From NCBI GenBank assembly GCA_944390865.1, contig CALXRC010000016.1, positions 1-46,720 of the forward strand: a stretch of 46,720 nt of DNA, read 5' to 3'. The stretch's first letter is position 1; each line of letters starts with the position of its first letter. The position numbers were made by a program, and so were the translations under genes. Shown piece after piece: positions 34,326 through 40,605 of the stretch. The notes under the pieces were generated by a model. It was not told where the DNA came from. It worked only from the letters and a program-made list of their open reading frames with translations, and searched no databases. The stretch is from an uncultured Spirochaetales bacterium (GTDB lineage Bacteria; Spirochaetota; Spirochaetia; Sphaerochaetales; Sphaerochaetaceae).

Positions 34326-34342
34326 TTAGTTAACGCTAACTT
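34323..34342. promoter_or_regulatory. 20-bp dyad operator overlapping the promoter start site
   Basis: A perfect inverted repeat AAGTTAG-N6-CTAACTT (34323-34329 / 34336-34342) overlaps the -10 and predicted start of the promoter above. The form is typical of a dimeric repressor site such as TetR family. The regulator is not identifiable in the window. A divergent -10 (TATAAC on the minus strand) also overlaps it, so it might serve the dat-ddc side too. Confidence 0.55.
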
Positions 34343-34453
34343 AAGAGATCGACTACTCCTTCTTCAGATATTTTAAATGATCCTTTTGTCAGCACAATTT
34401 TTCCATTCGTTTAAAGAGGCTGGAAGATATATTTCCGGCCTTCTTTTTTTTTC
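34332..34453 (+). ncRNA. Candidate small RNA or attenuated leader, about 120 nt
   Basis: Defined by the promoter at 34296-34325 and the intrinsic terminator at 34417-34453, with no convincing gene between. The only frame is 26 codons from ATG 34378 (MILLSAQFFHSFKEAG...) without a ribosome site. It could be a free-standing small RNA, or a leader whose terminator is bypassed to reach the NlpC/P60 gene. No known RNA family was recognised. Confidence 0.4.
34417..34453 (+). terminator. Intrinsic terminator of the short transcript
   Basis: AGGCTGGAA (34417-34425) pairs with TTCCGGCCT (34433-34441), including one G-T pair, across a 7-nt loop. It is followed by TCTTTTTTTTTC. Confidence 0.8.
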
Positions 34454-34481
34454 TTGATTATCTCTGGCTGCGCTGTATCCT
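34454..34481 (+). promoter_or_regulatory. Promoter of the NlpC/P60 lipoprotein gene
   Basis: TTGATT (34454-34459) and TATCCT (34476-34481) are separated by 16 nt, starting right after the terminator T-run. The -10 ends 9 nt before ATG 34491, leaving almost no leader and no ribosome site. Confidence 0.5.
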
Positions 34482-34490
34482 GAAAATGAT

Positions 34491-35018
34491 ATGAAAAGGC
34501 TGCTTTCTGTACTATTACCCTTTATTCTTATTCTTTCATCATGTTCGACTTCAGCCGGAATGCCTGCTGTCCCGTCCCTGACTGATGAAGAGAGGACTGC
34601 TCTGATTGAGACAGCAGCACTGTACAAGGAAATCCCGTACGAGTGGGGCGGACAGAGTTTCTGGTACGAGAGCAGTCCCTCTGTTGACTGCAGCGGCTAT
34701 GTGATAAATGTCTACAAGGAAGTGCTGGAAGAAAACGGGAAGCAGCTCCCGTTTGAAGATGAGACAGTATACGGCATCTGGTCCAGGTACAGTGAACCGA
34801 CAGACAGTCCCTTAATGGGAGATCTTGTGTTCTTCACAGACGGAGAAGGGGATGAGCCGGTGCACATAGGCATTTTCGTGTGCAAAGAAGGATCTGCACT
34901 CTGGTTCTGGGATGCATCCTCGCTGCCGGATACCATGCGTGTGATGCTGCGCTGCTATGATGAGTCAAATGCGAAGATTCTGGGTTTCGGGCGGATGATG
35001 GTGCTCAGTAAAGCATAA
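34491..35018 (+). CDS. NlpC/P60-family lipoprotein, probable peptidoglycan endopeptidase
   Basis: Signal peptide with lipobox (MKRLLSVLLPFILILSSCSTS), then an NlpC/P60 fold. Catalytic Cys is in SPSVDCSGYVINVY, the His in GDEPVHIGIFV, and the polar third residue probably in WFWDASSLP. MGDLVFFT is the usual strand before the His. Such enzymes cut the peptide stems of peptidoglycan. 175 residues, so the domain stands alone without extra binding modules. Followed directly by the terminator shared with the tRNA operon. Confidence 0.88.
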   Translation: MKRLLSVLLPFILILSSCSTSAGMPAVPSLTDEERTALIETAALYKEIPYEWGGQSFWYESSPSVDCSGYVINVYKEVLEENGKQLPFEDETVYGIWSRYSEPTDSPLMGDLVFFTDGEGDEPVHIGIFVCKEGSALWFWDASSLPDTMRVMLRCYDESNAKILGFGRMMVLSKA

Positions 35019-35019
35019 A

Positions 35020-35045
35020 AAAGCCTGACCACTCTGGTCAGGCTT
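35020..35045 (-). terminator. Terminator of the tRNA operon (bidirectional with the NlpC gene)
   Basis: AAGCCTGACCA (35021-35031) / TGGTCAGGCTT (35035-35045) with a 3-nt loop. On the minus strand it is followed by TTTTTT. On the plus strand it sits just past the NlpC/P60 stop. A close copy lies at 40.58 kb next to the tRNA-Gly fragment. Confidence 0.85.
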
Positions 35046-35048
35046 TGA

Positions 35049-35120
35049 AGCGAAAGACGGGATTCGGACCCGCGACATCCACCTTGGCAAGGTGGAGCTC
35101 TACCCCTGAGCTACTTTCGC
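35049..35120 (-). tRNA. tRNA-Gly (GCC)
   Basis: The minus strand folds as a tRNA: acceptor GCGAAAG/CTTTCGC, anticodon stem CCACC/GGTGG with loop TTGCCAA (anticodon GCC), TΨC loop GGTCCGAATCC, discriminator U. CCA is not encoded. Its 3' half, from the anticodon loop outward, is duplicated at 40606-40648. Confidence 0.95.
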
Positions 35121-35153
35121 ATTAAAGGCATCCTCTGCTAGAAAAGTCCTGCA

Positions 35154-35234
35154 TGCGAGAGGCGGGACTTGAACCCGCACATCAAAGATACTAGAACCTA
35201 AATCTAGCGTGTCTGCCAATTCCACCACTCTCGC
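35154..35234 (-). tRNA. tRNA-Leu (TAG)
   Basis: Acceptor GCGAGAG/CTCTCGC, anticodon stem CTAGA/TCTAG with loop TTTAGGT (anticodon TAG), a long variable arm and GGTTCAAGTCC, discriminator A. 81 nt, class II. CCA not encoded. Confidence 0.94.
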
Positions 35235-35245
35235 AGTGGGATGAA

Positions 35246-35318
35246 TGAGCCGCAAAGGGATCGAACCTTTGACCCGCAGATTAAGAGTCTGCTGCTCTAC
35301 CAGCTGAGCTAGCGGCCC
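35246..35318 (-). tRNA. tRNA-Lys (CTT)
   Basis: Acceptor GGGCCGC/GCGGCTC with one G-T pair, anticodon stem GCAGA/TCTGC with loop CTCTTAA (anticodon CTT), T loop GGTTCGATCC, discriminator A. 73 nt, no encoded CCA. Confidence 0.95.
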
Positions 35319-35327
35319 ATTAGTTCT

Positions 35328-35400
35328 TGCGCCCGGCAGGATTCGAACCTGCAACCTGCGGATTCGAAGTCCGACGCTCTATCCGTTAAGCTACGAGCGC
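35328..35400 (-). tRNA. tRNA-Arg (TCG)
   Basis: Acceptor GCGCTCG/CGGGCGC, anticodon stem CGGA/TCCG with loop CTTCGAA (anticodon TCG), T loop GGTTCGAATCC, discriminator A. 73 nt, no encoded CCA. Confidence 0.95.
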
Positions 35401-35411
35401 ATTATTGATCG

Positions 35412-35484
35412 GGTGGAAGAAGGGGTTCGAACCCTCGACAACCAGATCCACAATCTGGCGCTCTACCACTGAACTACTTCCACC
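35412..35484 (-). tRNA. tRNA-His (GTG)
   Basis: Acceptor GTGGAAG/CTTCCAC with the extra 5' G (G-1) opposite C73, the identity mark of tRNA-His. Anticodon stem CCAGA/TCTGG with loop TTGTGGA (anticodon GTG). First gene of the minus-strand His-Arg-Lys-Leu-Gly operon. Confidence 0.95.
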
Positions 35485-35531
35485 ATTAATGTGAAGCATC
35501 CGGTGTGACACGAACGCAATCAACGTTGCTT

Positions 35532-35560
35532 AATATTGCAGAATTGCAGATTTTTGTCAA
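35532..35560 (-). promoter_or_regulatory. Promoter of the tRNA operon
   Basis: Consensus TTGACA (35555-35560) and AATATT (35532-35537) are separated by 17 nt on the minus strand, about 45 nt upstream of tRNA-His. Confidence 0.6.
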
Positions 35561-35628
35561 CATTCTGCATCAAGAAAAATCACAATTTTCTTCTATATTT
35601 TCCTAACTTCTTTCACCATATTAATATA

Positions 35629-36570
35629 TCAGACAATGCGGTTCAGCTTTCCGCCGTTCAGATAGCTTTCCAGGTTCTCAATGAGGATGCCAAGAAGCCT
35701 TTCACGCGTTTCCTTCGGCGCCCAGGCGATATGCGGCGTGATTACTGACTTGGGATGCATTGCAAGCCTGTCATTGTTAGGCGGCTCGGTTTCCAGCACG
35801 TCTGCGCAATAGTATGACACTTTGCCCTCATCCAGTGCCTTTATGACTGCATTCGGGTCGACAAGGGGTCCTCGGGAGGCGTTGATGAGAATCACTTTCT
35901 TCCTGACTTTCTGAAGCTGCTCTTCATTGACCAGAGCCCTGGTGGCCTCTGTGAGCGGACAGTGCAGGGTGATGATGTCACAGTCTGAGAAGATTTCATC
36001 AAGGGTGACAGACCTGACTCCTTCCATCACTGAATGGGGAGAGCAGGAAAGCACTTTCATGCCGAAACTCAGTGCGATGCGGGCAGTCTGCCTGCCTATG
36101 TTGCCCAGTCCGATGATGCCAAGAGTCTTGTCCCTAAGTTCGAACAACGGAGCTTTCCAGTAACAGAAAGCCGGGCTTCTGTCCCAGTCTCCTGCCTTGA
36201 CGCTTCTGTTGTGAAGATCAATCTGGTTTGAGATTGAGAGGATGAAGGCGAACACGTGCTGGGCAACTGCATCTGTGCTGTAGGCCGGAATGTTCGTCAC
36301 TGCAATCTGATGTTCTCTGGCAGCCTCTGTGTCTATGATGTTGTAGCCTGTCGCAGTCACTCCGATATATTTCAGCTGCGGCAGCCTGCTGATGAGGTCC
36401 CTGTCAAACGGGACTTTGTTTGTGATGACAATCTCCTTGTCCCTGCAAAGGTCATACACCTCATCAGGTGAGGTGAAATCCCGCACTGTGAAATCAGCAA
36501 GAGACAGCAGGCCTTCGTATGACAGATCTCCTGGATTCAGCGCATAGCCGTCAAGAATTATTCCTTTCAT
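35629..36570 (-). CDS. D-2-hydroxyacid dehydrogenase (glycerate dehydrogenase-like)
   Basis: NAD(P)-dependent reductase of 2-keto acids. The Rossmann motif GIIGLGNIGRQTARIALSFG is at about 147-166, with the catalytic arginine region INASRGPLVD, the glutamate region CADVLETEPPN and His in VITPHIAWAPKETRERL. YIGVTATGYNIID is the family's substrate-domain string and fits the hydroxypyruvate/glycerate group. The start at ATG 36570 (MKGIILDGYALN) is preferred; GTG 36585 overlaps the -10. There is no ribosome site, and the -10 ends 7 nt before the ATG. Confidence 0.92.
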   Translation of the reverse strand: MKGIILDGYALNPGDLSYEGLLSLADFTVRDFTSPDEVYDLCRDKEIVITNKVPFDRDLISRLPQLKYIGVTATGYNIIDTEAAREHQIAVTNIPAYSTDAVAQHVFAFILSISNQIDLHNRSVKAGDWDRSPAFCYWKAPLFELRDKTLGIIGLGNIGRQTARIALSFGMKVLSCSPHSVMEGVRSVTLDEIFSDCDIITLHCPLTEATRALVNEEQLQKVRKKVILINASRGPLVDPNAVIKALDEGKVSYYCADVLETEPPNNDRLAMHPKSVITPHIAWAPKETRERLLGILIENLESYLNGGKLNRIV

Positions 36571-36577
36571 ATCTGAA

Positions 36578-36607
36578 ATTCTCACATTTGTCTGTGTCTA
36601 AATGCAA
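36578..36607 (-). promoter_or_regulatory. Promoter of the hydroxyacid dehydrogenase gene, predicted leaderless
   Basis: TTGCAT (36602-36607) and GAGAAT (36578-36583) are separated by 18 nt, with TGT before the -10 making it extended. The gap to ATG 36570 is 7 nt. Confidence 0.45.
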
Positions 36608-36617
36608 GAGGGAAGAT

Positions 36618-36623
36618 TATAAT
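36618..36623 (+). promoter_or_regulatory. -10 box of the S41 peptidase gene, predicted leaderless
   Basis: A perfect TATAAT ends 7 nt before ATG 36631. No clear -35 is seen at 16-18 nt, where the divergent dehydrogenase promoter lies. No ribosome site fits in the gap. Confidence 0.5.
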
Positions 36624-36630
36624 CAGCTTT

Positions 36631-37809
36631 ATGAAGAAATTTTGTGCAATGTTCATTCTTCTCATCCTTATCCTGCCTGTGCTGTATTGCGTGCCTGCTG
36701 ATGATATTTTCTATTTGTACAGTTTTCTGGAAGACAACCATCCTGATTTTTTCAATACTGTCGGCAGAAGTCAGGCAGAAGAAATCCTGAAAGAAGAAAT
36801 TAAAAAGGCAGAAGAAGGCCAGAGCGGGACTGAGACTTTCTTCTCACTGCAGCGCATTGCCGCAATTGCCCATGACTCGCACACCTCAGTGAATCTTACC
36901 GCAGAGCTTTTCTCTGAAATGAAGGTCTATCCGGCTGTTTTCGATTTCTTCGGTGAGGATCTGATCGTTTCTGCTGTCAGCTCAGACTTCGAAGATTGTT
37001 TAGGCAAAACAGTTGAACAGATAAATGGCACAGGCATTGAGGAAATAATTGAACTGTCACGGTCTGTTGTTCCTCATGACAATGATGTTTACCTGAATCT
37101 GCAGCTTAAGAACAATTATCTGTCTTTTGAGGATTTTCTCTCACAGCTGGGAATCGGAGAGGGGGTGATGAGGCTTTCCTTCTCAGACGGGACAGCGCTG
37201 ACTCTTGAGCCTGTTGCCTGGAGTGATTTTTCCTCTTGTCCTATGGCTTATCTCAGGAAGGCCTATCCCCAGACACTTGGGGCAGGATCATACTACAGTG
37301 CCTATATGCTGGAGCCTTCAGGAGCGCTGCTGATAAACTACCATGCCTGTGCCGAGATGCCTGCCTATCCGTTCTCATCCTTTGTCTCAGATGTTGCAGC
37401 TGTGCTTGATGAATACAGTATTAATACTGTTGTCATTGACTTGAGATACAACAGCGGAGGAAACAGCGAGATAATCAATCCTCTTGCAGACGAGCTGAAA
37501 AAACGTGATCTGAATGTCTATGTGCTGATTGATGAAGGCACTTTCTCTTCTGCCGTGCTCAATGCCCAGATGCTGAGGGATGAGCTTGACGCCGTCCTTG
37601 CAGGCCGTCCGTCCGGAGGAAGCGCAAGCCACTTCGGCGAGGTGAGAGTGCAGGAGCTGCCTGACAGTACTTTTTCTTTCTCATACTCGACAAAATACTT
37701 TGACAGCGGATCATACGGGCCCCTTCAGCCGGATATTCTCATTGAGAAGAGTATTGATGACTATATCAGCGGAACTGATACTGACCTGAAGGCATTGGGG
37801 CTGATCTGA
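36631..37809 (+). CDS. S41-family (C-terminal processing peptidase-like) exported protein
   Basis: An N-terminal signal peptide (MKKFCAMFILLILILPVLYCVPADD) could be SPase I type or a relaxed spirochaete lipobox at the cysteine. The catalytic region is VVIDLRYNSGGNSEIINPLADEL followed by VLIDEGTFSSAVLNAQML, where the Ser of TFSSA is the S41 nucleophile position. The usual lysine about 25 residues on is not obvious. The N-terminal half contains HDSHTSVNLT and no clear PDZ domain. 392 residues. Function could be cleavage of exported proteins; inactive relatives also exist. Confidence 0.85.
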   Translation: MKKFCAMFILLILILPVLYCVPADDIFYLYSFLEDNHPDFFNTVGRSQAEEILKEEIKKAEEGQSGTETFFSLQRIAAIAHDSHTSVNLTAELFSEMKVYPAVFDFFGEDLIVSAVSSDFEDCLGKTVEQINGTGIEEIIELSRSVVPHDNDVYLNLQLKNNYLSFEDFLSQLGIGEGVMRLSFSDGTALTLEPVAWSDFSSCPMAYLRKAYPQTLGAGSYYSAYMLEPSGALLINYHACAEMPAYPFSSFVSDVAAVLDEYSINTVVIDLRYNSGGNSEIINPLADELKKRDLNVYVLIDEGTFSSAVLNAQMLRDELDAVLAGRPSGGSASHFGEVRVQELPDSTFSFSYSTKYFDSGSYGPLQPDILIEKSIDDYISGTDTDLKALGLI

Positions 37810-37912
37810 CAGATAATAATGCAGCTGCATCTGCTTTTTGAAGAAAAGGGACGGTGTCTGAGACTTGAACTGCAGTCCCTGCTGAGAGAGAATTGTCTCA
37901 GGAGGGAAAATT

Positions 37913-38215
37913 ATGCTGAAATTCATCGGCTATCTGCTTGTTGCTTTTGCTGTTATCGCGGGGCTTGCCGTTTTGATGATTGGTCTGGCTCTGGATTATT
38001 ATGATTACTTTTACTCAATGAGGCTGATTTTCATTCTGGCAGGAGTACTCATTGCACTTTTCGGCTCAATTCCGGGACTGCTTCTGATTGCCATAGGCGC
38101 AATAAGGAAATCGGTTGAGGAAATCAATTCAAGGACAGAGAAAATGCATGAGGACTTTTCCAAAGTCCTTGCGGCAATTGCCTATAATACAGAAAAAGCA
38201 GAGCAGACTGACTAA
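37913..38215 (+). CDS. Small membrane protein with two transmembrane helices and a coiled-coil tail
   Basis: Not recognised. 100 residues: helix 1 (FIGYLLVAFAVIAGLAVLMIGLAL, 4-27), helix 2 (LIFILAGVLIALFGSIPGLLLIAIGAI, 38-64), then a charged amphipathic tail (RKSVEEINSRTEKMHEDFSKVLAAIAYNTEKAEQTD). AGGAGG lies 7 nt upstream of the ATG, the strongest ribosome site nearby. A 6-bp stem, CTGAGA/TCTCAG, ends at that ribosome site. Confidence 0.8.
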   Translation: MLKFIGYLLVAFAVIAGLAVLMIGLALDYYDYFYSMRLIFILAGVLIALFGSIPGLLLIAIGAIRKSVEEINSRTEKMHEDFSKVLAAIAYNTEKAEQTD

Positions 38216-38223
38216 CCTGCTTC

Positions 38224-38361
38224 TCAGCTGCTGACATAGATCAGTGTCGGCCCGTCTGCTGAGCCTATAATGCCCCTGTCCGCCTCACTCTGTGTGCATG
38301 AAGGCAGGAGAAGGGCAAGGACTGTGATGAGGAGAAGCAGTGCTGATTTTATCCTTGCCAT
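38224..38361 (-). CDS. 45-residue lipoprotein ending in an ADGPT motif
   Basis: A complete small frame on the minus strand: MARIKSALLLLITVLALLLPSC is a full lipoprotein signal peptide (lipobox LLPSC). It is followed by a mature part of only 24 residues ending GIIGSADGPTLIYVSS. The G-x-ADGPT-x-I-(Y/F)-V string resembles the motif in beta subunits of sodium-pumping decarboxylases (OadB/GcdB). Short gut-bacterial lipoproteins ending in this motif are, from memory, often mislabelled as that subunit. Here the signal peptide and length make it a lipopeptide. It lies 9 bp past the convergent membrane-protein gene. No ribosome site. Function unknown. Confidence 0.65.
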   Translation of the reverse strand: MARIKSALLLLITVLALLLPSCTQSEADRGIIGSADGPTLIYVSS

Positions 38362-38406
38362 GCCATCAGTTTAACACAGCTTTTCGCCATGTGGATTCCG
38401 GCTGGT

Positions 38407-38436
38407 TTTCAGGCAGAACCCCTGTACTGCCTGAAA
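38407..38436. repeat. Perfect 10-bp inverted repeat upstream of the small lipoprotein
   Basis: TTTCAGGCAG (38407-38416) / CTGCCTGAAA (38427-38436) with a 10-nt loop. No T-run follows on either strand, so it is not a standard terminator. It sits about 45 nt upstream of the minus-strand lipoprotein ATG and about 40 nt past the stop of the preceding membrane-protein gene. Confidence 0.5.
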
Positions 38437-38474
38437 CAACTTATTCCATGAGGCCCATCTGCCTGAATTTCTCT

Positions 38475-38756
38475 TCAATGTATGCAGCCTTGATGTTCAT
38501 CAGAGGAGTACAGTCTGAGCCAGTCTGTCTCAAGTATTTTAGGAGGCAGACTGTCAAAAAGCTGCTGTGCCCTGTGCGGGAGAAAGAGCCTGTAGGCCTG
38601 AATGAGCTTGTGCATCCTGAACTCATACCATGAAGGGCCGGCTGTACTGAGCAGAGTGGGCTGGAAAACCATGAGTATGCTTGATGCAAACCACAGAATG
38701 AGCAGTATGAGCGTGATCAGAATTGCTGCCCTAGTGCTTTTATGCATTTTTCTCAT
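38475..38756 (-). CDS. Small membrane protein of unknown function
   Basis: 93 residues with one transmembrane helix (AAILITLILLILWFASSILMVF, about 10-31) and a cytoplasmic or external tail rich in Arg, Leu and His. Not recognised. AGGAGG lies 7 nt before ATG 38756. The start overlaps the upstream membrane-protein gene by 17 bp, so they form a coupled pair. Confidence 0.7.
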   Translation of the reverse strand: MRKMHKSTRAAILITLILLILWFASSILMVFQPTLLSTAGPSWYEFRMHKLIQAYRLFLPHRAQQLFDSLPPKILETDWLRLYSSDEHQGCIH

Positions 38757-38997
38757 AGCCTTTCCTCCTTCTGAATATGATGTATGGAAGATGCCTTAAG
38801 CTCATCATCATGAGAAGAATGATGAGCGACATGAGAGTCAGGTCTCTGAGCAGCCACAGCGTCCACAGATATCTGAACGTGATGACAGCAGCTGCATCCC
38901 AGACAGTCAGCAGCATGAGCGCTGCAAGCAGGATAACTGCTAGCAGGACAGCGATTATGGCTGCAGCAGCCTTCAGTCTGTAATGCGGTGTTTTCAA
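38740..38997 (-). CDS. Small two-helix membrane protein of unknown function
   Basis: 85 residues, almost entirely hydrophobic: helix 1 (AAAAIIAVLLAVILLAALMLLTVW, 10-33), helix 2 (LMSLIILLMMMSLRHLPYIIF, 55-75), then a basic end RRRKGYEKNA. The start is TTG 38997, with no ribosome site, so the true start is uncertain. Paired with the overlapping downstream gene. Confidence 0.55.
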   Translation of the reverse strand: MKTPHYRLKAAAAIIAVLLAVILLAALMLLTVWDAAAVITFRYLWTLWLLRDLTLMSLIILLMMMSLRHLPYIIFRRRKGYEKNA

Positions 38998-39386
38998 TGA
39001 CAGCTATGAAAAAGAAAAGACAGAAAGGCTTTTGGAAAGTGAATTCATAATAGCGCGAACATTTCAAATTAGCAGACAATGCCTGCCTATTTGCTAATTA
39101 GAGATAAGCGGCATAAAACTGGAGTTTTGAGATTTCAATTTCTTCTTAACGTCTTTTGAGGGCATATTTCAGAGATTTGTAATGTTCATGCGTTGTTTAT
39201 AATTGCTGAAAGTGACGAAAGAAAAATAGCGGATAAGTCAGATGGTAATGGGAGTTATGCAAAGCATTTGGAGCCTGATAAAGGTTGATTTTTGCGTTAG
39301 AAAAAAATCACCACCATTCTCCCAATCCATATCCCCGCATTCATCATGGCAACAGGATCTGCTTTTTTGTCAGCTGGCACTGTGGC
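38998..39386. other. Intergenic region left of the DUF1016 gene
   Basis: No gene is supportable. A plus-strand stretch at about 39.19-39.29 kb reads IIAESDERKIADKSDGNGSYAKHLEPDKG then stop, without a start codon, and may be the remnant of a lost gene. No terminator or repeat was found. Confidence 0.5.
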
Positions 39387-40424
39387 TCACTCCTTGTCTT
39401 TCTCTTCCCATCCTTCGATGAATGTCTGTACCTCTTCTTCCAGTTCTTTCTTATCAGGAAGGTAGAGAACATACTTTGATGCAAAGATTCTGTTCTCAAG
39501 TCCTCCAAGTACATATTCAATCTTTGCAGATGGCTTGTCTGTACAAAGGATTATACCAATCGGGTCGTTATCATCAGGATCATTGACTTCTGCTTTGTAG
39601 TAGTTGAGATACATATTGAGCTGTCCGACAGCAGCAGGCAATAGTTTCCTCGTCTTAAGTTCGATTATTACATATGCTCGGAGAATCTTGTTGTAGAAGA
39701 CCATGTCAGCATAGTAGTGCTCATTATCGAATGTGATTCTCTGCTGTCTTCCTACGAACATGAAACCTTTACCAAGTTCCAAAAGGAATTTCTCGATATG
39801 GGTAATCAGAGCATCCTCAAGGTCGGCTTCCATCATAGGCTTATTCTCAGGCAGCCCCACAAACTCGAATACATAAGGATCTTTAAGGATATCTTCAGGC
39901 TTCTCAATCTCCTGTCCTTTCTCAGCAAGCCGTATTACTTCCTCCTTGTTCTCTTTTCCACGGGAGAGCAGGAGACGTTCATAGAGCAATGAATCAAGCT
40001 GTCTTTTAAGCTCTCTTACAGACCATTTAGAAGCGATGCACTCCTTTTCATAGAAGCTGCGCTTATTTTCATCGGAGATTGTCAGAAGCTCACAATAGTG
40101 TGACCAGCTCAATTGGTCAGACGGTGTCTGGCTTTTTCTGTAGACAAGGAAGAACCTTCTCATGCTTTTGAGATTTGTAAGAGAGAATCCAGAGCCAAGC
40201 TCAGCCGTAAGTCTTTTTGAGAGCGTCTTCAATATCTGTTCACCGTACTTTGCTCTTTCCTGATTCTTCTGTTCATCCTCAACGATGAGCCTCCCAATAT
40301 TCCAGTAAGCGGAAAGCATCTCCGTGTTGACGCTGCGGACAATGTTCTTACGGGATGTGATGATTATTTCTTTGATGCTTTCTATAAGACTGCTTTCATT
40401 CGCTGTGATGTTGTTCTCTCTCAT
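39387..40424 (-). CDS. DUF1016 / YhcG-type PDDEXK nuclease-domain protein
   Basis: The N-terminal half is the DUF1016 helical domain (NTEMLSAYWNIGRLIVEDEQKNQERAKYGEQILKTLSKRL, GSGFSLTNLKSMRRFFLVY, WSHYCELLTI). The C-terminal half is a PDDEXK nuclease fold with HYYADMVFYNKILRAYVIIELKTRKL (Asp, then E-x-K). About 345 residues from ATG 40424, set by GGGAG 7 nt upstream. The frame runs on to 40550 but that part contains the promoter. YhcG-type proteins are often linked to restriction-modification loci and proposed as nucleases; the exact role is unproven. It lies next to the tRNA-Gly fragment. Confidence 0.9.
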   Translation of the reverse strand: MRENNITANESSLIESIKEIIITSRKNIVRSVNTEMLSAYWNIGRLIVEDEQKNQERAKYGEQILKTLSKRLTAELGSGFSLTNLKSMRRFFLVYRKSQTPSDQLSWSHYCELLTISDENKRSFYEKECIASKWSVRELKRQLDSLLYERLLLSRGKENKEEVIRLAEKGQEIEKPEDILKDPYVFEFVGLPENKPMMEADLEDALITHIEKFLLELGKGFMFVGRQQRITFDNEHYYADMVFYNKILRAYVIIELKTRKLLPAAVGQLNMYLNYYKAEVNDPDDNDPIGIILCTDKPSAKIEYVLGGLENRIFASKYVLYLPDKKELEEEVQTFIEGWEEKDKE

Positions 40425-40443
40425 TCTGAATCTCCCGACTTTG

Positions 40444-40473
40444 ATTTTACGTGGTAGTCTGCAGAATATGCAA
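40444..40473 (-). promoter_or_regulatory. Promoter of the DUF1016 gene
   Basis: TTGCAT (40468-40473) and TAAAAT (40444-40449) are separated by 18 nt on the minus strand. The leader is about 13 nt with a ribosome site. It supports the start at 40424. Confidence 0.6.
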
Positions 40474-40577
40474 GGAACGTTGACAGGACTCGAAGTACTC
40501 GTGATGATGCTTAGAAAAATGTCCGAAATGCGAGAAAGGATATTTTTCAAACACAGTCAAATTTGGATGTTAAAGAA

Positions 40578-40605
40578 AAAGCCTGACCAGTTTCAGTCAG
40601 GCTTT
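40578..40605 (-). terminator. Terminator belonging to a disrupted tRNA-Gly gene
   Basis: AAAGCCTGAC (40578-40587) / GTCAGGCTTT (40596-40605) with an 8-nt loop, T-run on the minus strand. It is nearly the same as the tRNA-operon terminator at 35.02 kb and sits in the same place relative to the tRNA-Gly 3' end. Confidence 0.8.

Noticed and set aside
38753..39079. Longer minus-strand frame (108 codons) overlapping the small membrane-protein pair.
   Set aside because: Cysteine- and histidine-rich composition without hydrophobic pattern; the alternative frame gives two clean membrane helices and ends in overlap with a gene having a perfect ribosome site.
39190..39290. Plus-strand reading IIAESDERKIADKSDGNGSYAKHLEPDKG as a gene.
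   Set aside because: No start codon, upstream stop, under 40 codons; at most a remnant.
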